From positions 99,769-143,842 of the forward strand of contig JAMPXW010000001.1 of NCBI GenBank assembly GCA_023701005.1: DNA of 44,074 nucleotides. The letters run 5' to 3'. The stretch is from Burkholderiales bacterium (GTDB lineage Bacteria; Patescibacteriota; Minisyncoccia; Phycocordibacterales; UBA9973). The translations under genes and the position numbers were made by a program. Positions 24,756-32,806 of this stretch are shown here, piece after piece. Numbering within the stretch: position 1 is the first letter of the stretch; every line of letters begins with the position of its first letter. Under the pieces are notes generated by a model. The model worked only from the letters and a program-made list of their open reading frames with translations, was not told where the DNA came from and made no database searches.

Positions 24756-26114
24756 ATGGATACAAAACAACTTTGGAAAAACTGTCTAGTAGAAATCGAA
24801 GCAGGTGTCTCTAAAGCAAACTTTAGTACCTGGTTCAAAAATACTTGCATTTTAAAAGAAGAAACTGGCATTGTGTATGTTGGTGTACCAAACGAATTTG
24901 TTCGTGATTGGTTAAAAAATAAATATCACAAATTAATAACTAAAACGATAGCTGATGTTTATGAAAACATGCGTGCCGTAGAATATGTAATCACAAAAAT
25001 AGAAAGTACAAAACAAGAACCCATTAAAACCAACAACATAAACAATCTAAATATTCCAACAAACAAAGAACTACCATTAAAAGATTTATATATAAATCCT
25101 GATGATAATTTAAACCCCAAATATCGTTTTGATTCTTTTATAGTAGGAACATTCAATGAACTTGCTTATGCTGCATCTCAAGCAATAATAGAAAACCCTG
25201 GCACCAAATATAATCCATTCTTTGTGTACGGGGGGACAGGCTTAGGTAAGACACACCTATTACAAGCTGTTGGTAATTCAATAAAAGAAAAATATGCAAA
25301 TAAAAAAGTACACTACCTAACTTTAGAAAAATTCGCTACTGATTTTATAAATTCACTACAAAGCAACAAAGCTAATTCATTTAAAGAAAAATACCGTAAA
25401 TATGATCTCCTAATTATAGATGATATTCAATTTATAGGTAAAATGGAAAAAATCCAAGAAGAATTATTCCATACTTTTAATACTTTCTACGAAAATAATA
25501 AACAAATAATATTTTCATCAGATAAACATCCAAACTACATACCAGAACTCGCAGATCGATTAAAATCACGTTTTGCTGCAGGTATGATAGTAGACGTATC
25601 AGAACCAGAATATGAGTCGCGTTTAGCTATTTTAAAAGTAAAATTAAGAGAATTGGATGTAGATCTAGATCAAGAAGTGGTGGAATACGTAGCCTCTGCA
25701 ATACAAGGAAATATTCGTGAATTAGAGGGTAGCTTAAATACAATAGTTTGCCACTATAAATTAAAAAACAAACCATTAACCGTTGTTGAGGTAAAGAATC
25801 TACTAAAAAACAACATAAAACCAAAAAAGAATGTCGCCATCAAAGATGTTGTAAAAACTGTCAGTGATTATTATTCCCTAGAAGAATCCTCTGTCTATGA
25901 AAAAACAAGAAGAAAGGAAATTGTTAAAGCAAGACAGGTTGTAATGTATCTACTCAGGGAAGATTTTAATGTATCTTATCCATTGATAGGTCAAAAACTT
26001 GGTGGAAAAGATCACACAACAGTAATACATTCTTATTTAAAAATAAAAGAAGATTTAAAAAACGACCCACAACTTCTGCAAGAATTAGAACAAATAAGAA
26101 TTATGTTTAAATAG
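24756..26114 (+). CDS. dnaA: Chromosomal replication initiator DnaA
   Basis: 452 residues with all four domains: N-terminal interaction domain (LWKNCLVEIEAGVSKANFST; residues 1-85), a short variable linker, the AAA+ domain and the C-terminal DNA-binding domain. Walker A is GGTGLGKTHLL with Lys165, Walker B LLIIDDIQFI, and the sensor region has ADRLKSRFAAGM. The DnaA signature GGKDHTTVIHSYLKI near the C-terminus contacts the DnaA box. It binds TTATNCACA-type sites and melts the origin. rpmH diverges upstream and dnaN lies downstream. Confidence 0.98.
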   Translation: MDTKQLWKNCLVEIEAGVSKANFSTWFKNTCILKEETGIVYVGVPNEFVRDWLKNKYHKLITKTIADVYENMRAVEYVITKIESTKQEPIKTNNINNLNIPTNKELPLKDLYINPDDNLNPKYRFDSFIVGTFNELAYAASQAIIENPGTKYNPFFVYGGTGLGKTHLLQAVGNSIKEKYANKKVHYLTLEKFATDFINSLQSNKANSFKEKYRKYDLLIIDDIQFIGKMEKIQEELFHTFNTFYENNKQIIFSSDKHPNYIPELADRLKSRFAAGMIVDVSEPEYESRLAILKVKLRELDVDLDQEVVEYVASAIQGNIRELEGSLNTIVCHYKLKNKPLTVVEVKNLLKNNIKPKKNVAIKDVVKTVSDYYSLEESSVYEKTRRKEIVKARQVVMYLLREDFNVSYPLIGQKLGGKDHTTVIHSYLKIKEDLKNDPQLLQELEQIRIMFK

Positions 26115-26359
26115 CTGTTAATATCTCTGTAAAAGACTTGTGTAAAATTATAATAATTAAAGAAATATCTGTTGAAAACAATTAATAAAAATAAACAAAA
26201 AATATTTTTAAAAAACTATCCAGATTTAATTAAAAATTATTATAAATATAAACAATACAAAATTAACAAAATAACTTTATAAATCAACACATATTTAGTT
26301 TATCCACTTATCAACAACCTTAATAGTACTAATAAATTATATATATAAGATATAAACAT
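26115..26359. other. Candidate oriC core between dnaA and dnaN
   Basis: 245 bases, extremely AT-rich (about 26140-26290 has almost no GC), suited to duplex unwinding. Two DnaA-box-like sites overlap by one base near its right end: TTATCCACT (26300-26308) and TTATCAACA (26308-26316). With the two sites upstream of dnaA this suggests a bipartite origin. No ORF is supported here. Confidence 0.6.
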
Positions 26360-27457
26360 ATGAAAATAGAATGCGGAATAGAAAAAATCAAAAATGGAAT
26401 TTTACAAGTAGAAAAAATTACAGGTAAAAATCTTACCCTACCTGTATTGAGTTCTGTTTTATTTATAGCTAGTGGTAAATCTTTAAAACTTCGTGCTACA
26501 AACCTAAGTCTTGGTGTTGAAATAGAAATACCTGCAAAAATTGAAAAAGAAGGAATTGTAGCTATTTCTGGTGGAACACTAGCTGGAATATTTTCTAATG
26601 TTTTTCAAAACGAAAATGTTCAAATAGAAAGTATTGATGGAAATTTAATGCTTAAAACAAAAAAGAGTAGAATAAAACTGAAAGGACAAAATCATGATGA
26701 TTTTCCAACCATACCAATAGTAGAAGGTAAAACTTTTGAAATACAAGCGAAAAAATTAATAGAGGGTATTAAATCTGTTTATTATAGTTCTTCTGTTTCA
26801 GACATAAAACCAGAAATATCAAGTGTTTATATGTATTCTGATGGTGATAATCTTGTTTTTGTTTCTACTGATTCTTTTAGATTAGCTGAGAAAAAAATAA
26901 AGATTAAAAACATAGAAGAAATACAAGGTATATTAATACCATTTAAAAACATACCAGAAATTTTAAGAATTTTTAGTGAAATAGAGGATGATGTTAGGGT
27001 TTGTTTTAATAAAAATCAAATATCTTTTTCTTCTGATGGTGTTTATTTAACATCAAGAATAATAGATGGTGTTTTCCCAGACTATCGTCAAATAATACCA
27101 AAAGATTTTACAGTTGAAGCTGTTGTTTTAAAACAAGATTTATTAAACGCACTAAAGTTATCAAATATATTTTCAGATAAATTTAATCAAATAAATTTAT
27201 TGATTAATCCAAAAGAAAAAGTTTTTGAATTGTCTTCTCAGAATAATGATGTTGGTGAAAATAAAACCTACTTAGATGCAGCTCTAAAAGGAGAGGAGGT
27301 TGTTTTGGGTTTTAATTATAAATATTTCTTAGATTGTTTTCAATCTATAAATTCAGATAGTATATCAATAAAAATTAATCAATCTTCTAAACCCATGATA
27401 ATATCTGGTGCTTCTGATAATAGTTTTACTTATCTTATAATGCCGATGAATAGGTAA
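26360..27457 (+). CDS. dnaN: DNA polymerase III beta subunit (sliding clamp)
   Basis: 365 residues, the usual clamp length, with three repeated domains. Visible features include LPVLSSVLFIASGKSLKLRA in domain 1, KLIEGIKSVYYSSS with SVYMYSDGDNLVFVSTDSFR in domain 2 and the C-terminal LIMPMNR, which matches the family ending (MPMR). The ring-shaped dimer tethers polymerase to DNA. Position after dnaA is classical. Start ATG 26360 has no Shine-Dalgarno. Confidence 0.96.
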   Translation: MKIECGIEKIKNGILQVEKITGKNLTLPVLSSVLFIASGKSLKLRATNLSLGVEIEIPAKIEKEGIVAISGGTLAGIFSNVFQNENVQIESIDGNLMLKTKKSRIKLKGQNHDDFPTIPIVEGKTFEIQAKKLIEGIKSVYYSSSVSDIKPEISSVYMYSDGDNLVFVSTDSFRLAEKKIKIKNIEEIQGILIPFKNIPEILRIFSEIEDDVRVCFNKNQISFSSDGVYLTSRIIDGVFPDYRQIIPKDFTVEAVVLKQDLLNALKLSNIFSDKFNQINLLINPKEKVFELSSQNNDVGENKTYLDAALKGEEVVLGFNYKYFLDCFQSINSDSISIKINQSSKPMIISGASDNSFTYLIMPMNR

Positions 27458-27465
27458 ATATAAAG

Positions 27466-27723
27466 ATGATAGAAATAAAAGATTTACTTCTTAAATTTAA
27501 TAACTTACTCTTTTCTGAGGAGTTTAAAAAAGACTCAATAATTAGTGTTATAAATGAAACAATTGGTTTAAGTTTAGAGAGTAAGGATGTAGAAATAAAA
27601 AATAATATTGTTTATTTAAATATAAAACCTATTTATAAGAATGAAATTCTTATAAAAAAAGATATAATTTTTTCCAAATTAAAAAGCATCCTTGGAAAAA
27701 AGACACCAAATAAAATAGTTTAG
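27466..27723 (+). CDS. Small protein following dnaN, possibly DciA-like
   Basis: 85 residues, 8 bases after dnaN and co-directional. The pattern NNIVYLNIKPIYKNEILIKKDIIFSKLKSI, a strand followed by a Lys-rich helix, resembles the core of DUF721/DciA helicase-loader proteins, which are often encoded near dnaA-dnaN-recF. The match is by eye and weak. The normal DciA length is 100 or more, and the conserved Trp is absent. Its stop overlaps that of the convergent PBP gene by 4 bases. Otherwise the product is unknown. Confidence 0.6.
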   Translation: MIEIKDLLLKFNNLLFSEEFKKDSIISVINETIGLSLESKDVEIKNNIVYLNIKPIYKNEILIKKDIIFSKLKSILGKKTPNKIV

Positions 27724-30236
27724 TTTTTAACTTTAAATACTACTGTATTTTCTGATCTATTATAGTTAGTATCATAAGAGATTATTTTTAATTCATTTTC
27801 TGTCCTTAGGTTGTCTAAATCTTCAGGCGTAAATGAGAAATTAAAAGGATATTTTATATTATCTACAAAAATATCGTTTATAAAAATATCCATTTTTTGT
27901 ATTTGTGATGTTGTGAGTTTTGTAAAAATTAGTTGTATTTTTTGATCTCTTTCATATATATCATTTATATTTGGTTCTGTGATCGTTATCATTTGTAAGT
28001 TTTGTCCTGTGTGTATATCGTCTGTTTCATTTGGTTTTTCTGCCCAAGTTGTTTTGTTATATTTTTCGTTATTTTGTGACCACCAGTTTTGTATTGGAAT
28101 TTCCCAGTGATTAAATTGGGAATCCTCACTTGGATTTGATGGGGAAGGTCCTAATATATCATTTTTATTTACCCAATATAAAATAGAATGCACATTAGTT
28201 ATTACTTTTTCTTCTAGTGTTTCTTTTGGTGTGAATTCACTGGCTAGTTTGCCTGATATTTTATCTATAAAGAAATTTTCATTTCCTTGCCAGTATCCAC
28301 GAAGTATAGGTTTAACCAACATTGGGTCTAGCTCTAAATTTGGTTTTTCAAATTTTTCACTTGGTAATATTTTAAGTGCTTCAACCATAAATGAATTCCA
28401 TATTGGTCCAGCTACAGCAGAGCCACCTTTTTTCATTGGCTTGTTGTCATTATTACCAGCCCAAACACCGACAGCGATAGAGGGGGTGTATCCAATGGTC
28501 CAAGCATCCTTGTTACTATTTGTTGTTCCTGTTTTTGCAGCCACTTCTTTACCAGGAATAAATAAGGTAGAGGAAGATCCGAAGGTTGGAATACGTGCAT
28601 TGTTGTCTGATAAAACGTTTGAGATAGTTAAAGCTGTATTTTTTGGTAATACTTCTTTTGGGTTTGGCTTGTATTCTTCTAATATGTTTCCATTCATATC
28701 CTCTATTTTTAATATTCCAGTATATTGGTTTTTTATTCCATCATTTGCAAAGACAGAATATGCAGAAGTAATATCAAGTAAAGATACTTCTCCACCTCCT
28801 ATGACTAAGGTGAGTCCATATCTGCCTATATCTGTCAGTGTGCTAATTCCCATGTCTTCTGCTGTTTTTAATGATTCATTAAGTCCTGCTAAATAAAATA
28901 ATTTTACAGCAGGGATGTTTCTTGATTGTGCTAAGGCATCTCTTAGCTTAATAGGTCCAACTGTTTTTCCGTCGTAGTTTTGTGGCATATAACAATTTGC
29001 TTGGTTGTGTCCTGGCAGAGCTTTGCCGTACGCATTACATGTCGTTTGAAATTCTGTGGGAAGGTCAAACAACACAGTGTCTGGGGTGAAGCCTTTATTG
29101 AATGCTGTGGCGTATATAAACGGTTTAAATGAAGAACCAGGCTGTCTTAGGGCTGTAGCTATGTTAAAATTGCCATCGATCTCTTTATCAAAGTAATCCC
29201 TAGAGCCAACCATCGTTAATATTTGTCCAGTTTTAGGGTCTATTGCTACCAAGCCTGCATTTTCACCATTCCAATCTTTTTTGTTTTTAAAAGCACCATC
29301 TTTTACTATTGTTTCTCCCTTTTCTTGAAGACTATAATCAAGAGAGGTTGTGACTTTTAAGCCCTTACTTTCCACTGCTTCTACACCGTATTTTTGTTCT
29401 AGATAATCTTTAATAAAAAATACAAAATGAGGGGCTTTTATCCCTGTTTTTGCTTGGGGTATAAAAGTTACTACTTCTTTTAAAGCATTGTTGTATTCTT
29501 CCTCAGTGATGAAATTTAATTCTTTCATTCTGGATAATACTAAATTTTTTCTAGTATTTAATTTTTCTTTATTTTTACCGTAAGGAGATAGAGTGGTGGG
29601 TGATTGAGGAATTGCAGCCAAATAAGCAGCTTCAGCTAAGGTTAGATTTTCAGCATTTTTATTAAAATATGTTTTTGAAGCTTCCTCTATTCCATAAACA
29701 TTACCACCATAAGGATTTTCATTTAGATAATATTCTAGAATTTTTTCTTTAGACATAGAGCTGTCTATTTTTATTGCCAACACCCATTCTTTTATTTTTC
29801 TAACGATAGATTTTTTTGAAGTAAGGAGGGTATTTTTGATTAATTGTTGTGTTATTGTTGATCCTCCTCCTCCGATACCTACATTGAAAAGATTAGACAA
29901 CACGGCTCTTACTGTTGATGTTATTCTCACCCCACTGTGATTATAAAATTCAGAATCTTCTATTGCGACTGTGGCATTCTTTATGTTGGCACTCATTTTT
30001 TCGAATGGAATATTTGTTCTTTTTACATCTTGGTGTATGTCGTAAAGTAATATTTCGCCAGTACGGTCATATATTTTTGTTGAATTTATTATCTTTCTAT
30101 CCTCAAAAGAATGGAAGTCTGGAATTTTAAGAGATGAAACATAAATAATAATTATTCCAACAAATAAAATAAAAATACCAATTAAAAAATATAGTAAATT
30201 TTTTGGGATTCCTATTTTTTTTGTGTTTCTTTTCAT
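27720..30236 (-). CDS. Class A penicillin-binding protein (bifunctional transglycosylase/transpeptidase)
   Basis: 838 residues. It polymerises and cross-links peptidoglycan outside the inner membrane. A short cytoplasmic start and one transmembrane helix (about residues 13-34) precede the GT51 domain: EDSEFYNHSG with predicted catalytic Glu93, then GGSTITQQLIKN. The transpeptidase carries SSFK (Ser368, Lys371), SRN in QSRNIPAVKL, and KTGT followed by TNSNKDAWTIGYTP. A C-terminal Pro/Asn-rich extension with a beta domain (about 740-838) follows. It is a PBP1a-type protein (PonA/MrcA family), but the paralogue cannot be named. A minus-strand TGt-TATGAT lies 6 nt before the ATG. tyrS diverges upstream. 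Confidence 0.95.
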   Translation of the reverse strand: MKRNTKKIGIPKNLLYFLIGIFILFVGIIIIYVSSLKIPDFHSFEDRKIINSTKIYDRTGEILLYDIHQDVKRTNIPFEKMSANIKNATVAIEDSEFYNHSGVRITSTVRAVLSNLFNVGIGGGGSTITQQLIKNTLLTSKKSIVRKIKEWVLAIKIDSSMSKEKILEYYLNENPYGGNVYGIEEASKTYFNKNAENLTLAEAAYLAAIPQSPTTLSPYGKNKEKLNTRKNLVLSRMKELNFITEEEYNNALKEVVTFIPQAKTGIKAPHFVFFIKDYLEQKYGVEAVESKGLKVTTSLDYSLQEKGETIVKDGAFKNKKDWNGENAGLVAIDPKTGQILTMVGSRDYFDKEIDGNFNIATALRQPGSSFKPFIYATAFNKGFTPDTVLFDLPTEFQTTCNAYGKALPGHNQANCYMPQNYDGKTVGPIKLRDALAQSRNIPAVKLFYLAGLNESLKTAEDMGISTLTDIGRYGLTLVIGGGEVSLLDITSAYSVFANDGIKNQYTGILKIEDMNGNILEEYKPNPKEVLPKNTALTISNVLSDNNARIPTFGSSSTLFIPGKEVAAKTGTTNSNKDAWTIGYTPSIAVGVWAGNNDNKPMKKGGSAVAGPIWNSFMVEALKILPSEKFEKPNLELDPMLVKPILRGYWQGNENFFIDKISGKLASEFTPKETLEEKVITNVHSILYWVNKNDILGPSPSNPSEDSQFNHWEIPIQNWWSQNNEKYNKTTWAEKPNETDDIHTGQNLQMITITEPNINDIYERDQKIQLIFTKLTTSQIQKMDIFINDIFVDNIKYPFNFSFTPEDLDNLRTENELKIISYDTNYNRSENTVVFKVKN

Positions 30237-30242
30237 ATTTTA

Positions 30243-30251
30243 ATCATAACA
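30243..30251 (-). promoter_or_regulatory. Extended -10 of the class A PBP gene (leaderless)
   Basis: On the minus strand TGt-TATGAT, with 6 nt to the ATG at 30236. It is back to back with the tyrS promoter in a 38-base gap. Confidence 0.5.
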
Positions 30252-30258
30252 GAAATTG

Positions 30259-30267
30259 TGTTATAAT
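30259..30267 (+). promoter_or_regulatory. Extended -10 of tyrS (leaderless)
   Basis: TGt-TATAAT, with 7 nt before the ATG at 30275. It argues against the longer frame that begins at 30203 inside the PBP gene. Confidence 0.6.
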
Positions 30268-30274
30268 TCGAGTT

Positions 30275-31471
30275 ATGAAAGTTGTAACTGATGAGAAAAT
30301 AATAGATGAGGTGTTGAATAGGGGTGTTATTTCTGGTATTTTACCTAGCAAGGACGAATTTAAAAAGGTATTAATGTCTGGTAAAAAAATAAAGATATAC
30401 ATAGGTTTTGATGCTACTGCAGATACACTACATTTAAGTCATGCAAAAAACATAATGCTTTTAGAAGATTTCCGTAAATTGGGGCACGATGCAATACTTT
30501 TGTTTGGTGATTTTACTGCCAGGATAGGAGATCCTTCTGGACAGACAGGGACGAGAGCTACTTTGACGAGAAAACAAGTTTTGGATAATGTTAAAAGCTG
30601 GAAGAAACAAATAAAAAATTTAGGTAAATTTACTGGGATAAAAGATACCATTAAAATTAAATTTAATAGCAAGTGGCTCGCTCCTCTTACATTAGAAGAT
30701 GTTTTAAATTTGGCCTCCAAGACGACGGTACAACAAATGATAGAGAGAGATATGTTTCAAAAAAGAATAAAAGAGGGAAAACATATATTTTTACATGAAT
30801 TTATGTATCCTTTAATGCAAGGTTATGATAGTGTCGCAATGGAAGTGGATGCTGAAATGTGTGGCACAGACCAAACTTTTAATGCTTTAATGGGTAGGAC
30901 ACTTTTGCGTAAAATAAAAAACAAAGAAAAATTTGTAGTGACAGTTAATTTAATGGAGAATCCAAAGACGGGTGATTTGATGTCAAAAAGTAAAGGGACA
31001 GGAGTTTTTTTGAATACGAAACCAAAAGAAATGTTTGGAGGCATAATGGCTCAACCAGATGAAATGATAGAAGTTTTATTGATTAATTGTACCAGGTTAT
31101 CGAAAGATCTTATAAAAGAAATAATTAATTTAGGTCCACTTGAGGCAAAAAAGAGAACAGCTTTTGAAATTTTAAAGATAATTTTTTCTGAAAAAGAAGC
31201 AGAAAAAGCTAAAGAAAGTTTTGTAAGTACTTTTCAAAAAAAAGAGATACCAGATGAAATGATAGAAATATCAAATCTTGAAAATAAAACCTTAATGGAT
31301 CTTTTGGTAGATAATAATGTTTTGGCTTCAAGGGGTGATTTTAGAAGATTGATAAAAGAGGGTGCTATTTCTAATTTGGATGGAGACGAAAAGATAAATG
31401 ATGTCAATTTTATTCCGAGAAATGATATGAAGTTTAAAATAGGGAAAAAAAGGTTTGTAAAAATAAATTAA
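30275..31471 (+). CDS. tyrS: Tyrosyl-tRNA synthetase
   Basis: 398 residues from ATG 30275. It charges tRNA-Tyr with tyrosine. IYIGFDATADTLHLSHAKNI holds the class I HIGH-like motif (HLSH). QGYDSVAMEVDAEMCGTDQT, in the binding pocket, and DLMSKSKGTG (KMSKS loop) are clear. The C-terminal S4-like RNA-binding domain has LASRGDFRRLIKEGAIS. The frame could be extended to 30203, but that part is antisense to the PBP start and lacks family similarity. A strong hairpin terminator follows the stop. Confidence 0.95.
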   Translation: MKVVTDEKIIDEVLNRGVISGILPSKDEFKKVLMSGKKIKIYIGFDATADTLHLSHAKNIMLLEDFRKLGHDAILLFGDFTARIGDPSGQTGTRATLTRKQVLDNVKSWKKQIKNLGKFTGIKDTIKIKFNSKWLAPLTLEDVLNLASKTTVQQMIERDMFQKRIKEGKHIFLHEFMYPLMQGYDSVAMEVDAEMCGTDQTFNALMGRTLLRKIKNKEKFVVTVNLMENPKTGDLMSKSKGTGVFLNTKPKEMFGGIMAQPDEMIEVLLINCTRLSKDLIKEIINLGPLEAKKRTAFEILKIIFSEKEAEKAKESFVSTFQKKEIPDEMIEISNLENKTLMDLLVDNNVLASRGDFRRLIKEGAISNLDGDEKINDVNFIPRNDMKFKIGKKRFVKIN

Positions 31472-31478
31472 ATAAAAT

Positions 31479-31509
31479 AAAAAGACGGAAGCCCTGCTTC
31501 CGTCTTTTT
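31479..31509. terminator. Bidirectional intrinsic terminator between tyrS and the acidic small ORF
   Basis: A 14-bp stem, aaaaagacggaagc (31479-31492) with gcttccgtcttttt (31496-31509) and a 3-nt loop. The A-run and T-run on either side make it usable in both directions. Confidence 0.9.
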
Positions 31510-31511
31510 AT

Positions 31512-31649
31512 TTAGTGATCCTTATCAGGATCTTCTTCTTCGTAATCGTTTAAATCAAATTCTTCAGGTTCCATTAATGGATCTATGAGATCTTCATCTT
31601 CTAGAGGATCCATACCACCCATCAAATCTTCTTCTTCATCGTAACTCAT
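31512..31649 (-). CDS. 45-residue highly acidic protein
   Basis: ATG at 31649 to TAA at 31512 gives MSYDEEEDLMGGMDPLEDED then LIDPLMEPEEFDLNDYEEED and PDKDH. About half of the residues are Asp or Glu with almost no basic residues. The internal DPLEDEDLIDPLMEPEEF has a near-repeat DPL. The frame is bounded by a terminator on one side and a 131-base AT-rich upstream gap on the other, which fits a real single-gene unit. The composition resembles acidic DNA mimic or chaperone-type tails, but no function can be claimed. It may not be translated. Confidence 0.55.
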   Translation of the reverse strand: MSYDEEEDLMGGMDPLEDEDLIDPLMEPEEFDLNDYEEEDPDKDH

Positions 31650-31770
31650 ATAAAAAATTTATTATTTTTTATTTTTTAAAACAACACTCGACCAAATTAA
31701 TTTAAATAAAATTTATTTTCTTTATTTTTATCAAAAACAAAAATGTTTAGCAAGAGAAAAATATAAAATA

Positions 31771-31779
31771 TGTGGATAA
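31771..31779 (-). promoter_or_regulatory. Perfect DnaA box consensus
   Basis: TTATCCACA on the minus strand, just after the ruvC stop and upstream of the acidic small ORF. The only exact match I found in the window. Confidence 0.5.
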
Positions 31780-31780
31780 C

Positions 31781-32257
31781 TTATCTATTATGGGCAAATG
31801 CAGTTAAAGCGATAGCTATGGCGTCTAATTCATCGTCAGATTTTTTGTTATTATCTATATCTACTAATATCTTTACCATCCTCATAACTTGTTCTTTGTT
31901 GGCCTTGCCGTAGCCAGTAGTAGCTATTTTTATTTGAGGAGGGGAGACCTCAAATATCTGGAGATTTGCGATAGATGCTTCATATAATATTACTCCACGT
32001 ACTTCTGCTACGTGCATGACAGTCTTTTGGTTTGTGTTTAAGAAAAGTGTTTCGATTGCTAATTTTTCTGGTTTAAATTTTTTTATTATATTTTTTACTT
32101 CTTTGCCAATAGACAAAAGTCTTTCAGAAAAATCTATTTTTGATGATGTATGAAAACACTCAGAAAACAAAACTTTTTCTTTTTTGTCTCCTTTATTTTT
32201 TTCGAGTATTGCCACACCCAGTCTTTCAAATCCAGGATCTATCCCTAATATACGCAT
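31781..32257 (-). CDS. ruvC: Holliday junction resolvase RuvC
   Basis: 158 residues. It cuts Holliday junctions during recombinational repair. The RNase H-like fold is visible: ILGIDPGFERLGVAIL with catalytic Asp7, LAIETLFL with Glu, and SDDELDAIAIALTA with the final two acidic residues. It starts 3 bases after yebC in the ruvB-yebC-ruvC order. ruvA is not in this cluster. Confidence 0.95.
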   Translation of the reverse strand: MRILGIDPGFERLGVAILEKNKGDKKEKVLFSECFHTSSKIDFSERLLSIGKEVKNIIKKFKPEKLAIETLFLNTNQKTVMHVAEVRGVILYEASIANLQIFEVSPPQIKIATTGYGKANKEQVMRMVKILVDIDNNKKSDDELDAIAIALTAFAHNR

Positions 32258-32260
32258 ATA

Positions 32261-32800
32261 TTATTCTGCGTTAGTGTAGACATCTTGGACGTCATCGTTT
32301 TCTTCCAAGTCCTCTACTAATTTATCTAATAATTCTAAATCTTCATCAGAAAGAGGTGTTAATATATTTGGTTTCCATATCATTCCTTCCTCTGTTTTTT
32401 CTTTATTAAAAGACCAAGCCACAGAGCCTATGCTAGCCAAAGGAAAACCATTTTTTGAAAGGATGTGTTTTATGTCTTGAGCAGTTCTGTTTTTGCTATC
32501 TGTGAGGGTTTCTATCATCATTCCGACTCCTCCTGGGCCATATGCTTCATAAGTGATATTTTCCATTTGAGAGGATGGCTCAGATGCTTTCTTTATTGCT
32601 CTCTCTATGTTTTCGGAAGGCATATTTACCTTTTTTGCTTTTTCTATTGCCGCACGAAGCCCTGGAGCGTTTATATCACCCTTACTGAGTCTTGCTTCTA
32701 CTCCTATATATCTGACTAGTTTAGAAAAAATTTTACTTTTTTTTGAATCAGTAATAGCTTTTTTGTGTTTTATTTGTGCCCATTTATTATGTCCTGACAT
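32261..32800 (-). CDS. yebC: YebC/PmpR family protein, shortened C-terminal domain
   Basis: 179 residues against about 240 in most bacteria. The N-terminal domain is intact (SGHNKWAQIKHKKAITDSKK; GLRAAIEKAKKVNMPSENIERAI; YEAYGPGGVGMMIE). The last domain is short: after GSVAWSFNKEK the chain jumps to LEDLEENDDVQDVYTNAE-like end residues (ENDDVQDVYTN), so about 60 residues of the inserted domain are missing. Family members act as transcription or translation (poly-proline) factors. Operon with ruvB and ruvC. Confidence 0.93.
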   Translation of the reverse strand: MSGHNKWAQIKHKKAITDSKKSKIFSKLVRYIGVEARLSKGDINAPGLRAAIEKAKKVNMPSENIERAIKKASEPSSQMENITYEAYGPGGVGMMIETLTDSKNRTAQDIKHILSKNGFPLASIGSVAWSFNKEKTEEGMIWKPNILTPLSDEDLELLDKLVEDLEENDDVQDVYTNAE

Positions 32801-32806
32801 TTTGTT

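Noticed and set aside
28231-28896. 221-residue plus-strand frame opposite the PBP gene
   Set aside because: Lies wholly antisense to conserved transpeptidase sequence; no start signal and no recognisable domain.
30203-30274. Longer tyrS start
   Set aside because: The extra 24 residues are antisense to the PBP start, and a promoter sits just before ATG 30275.
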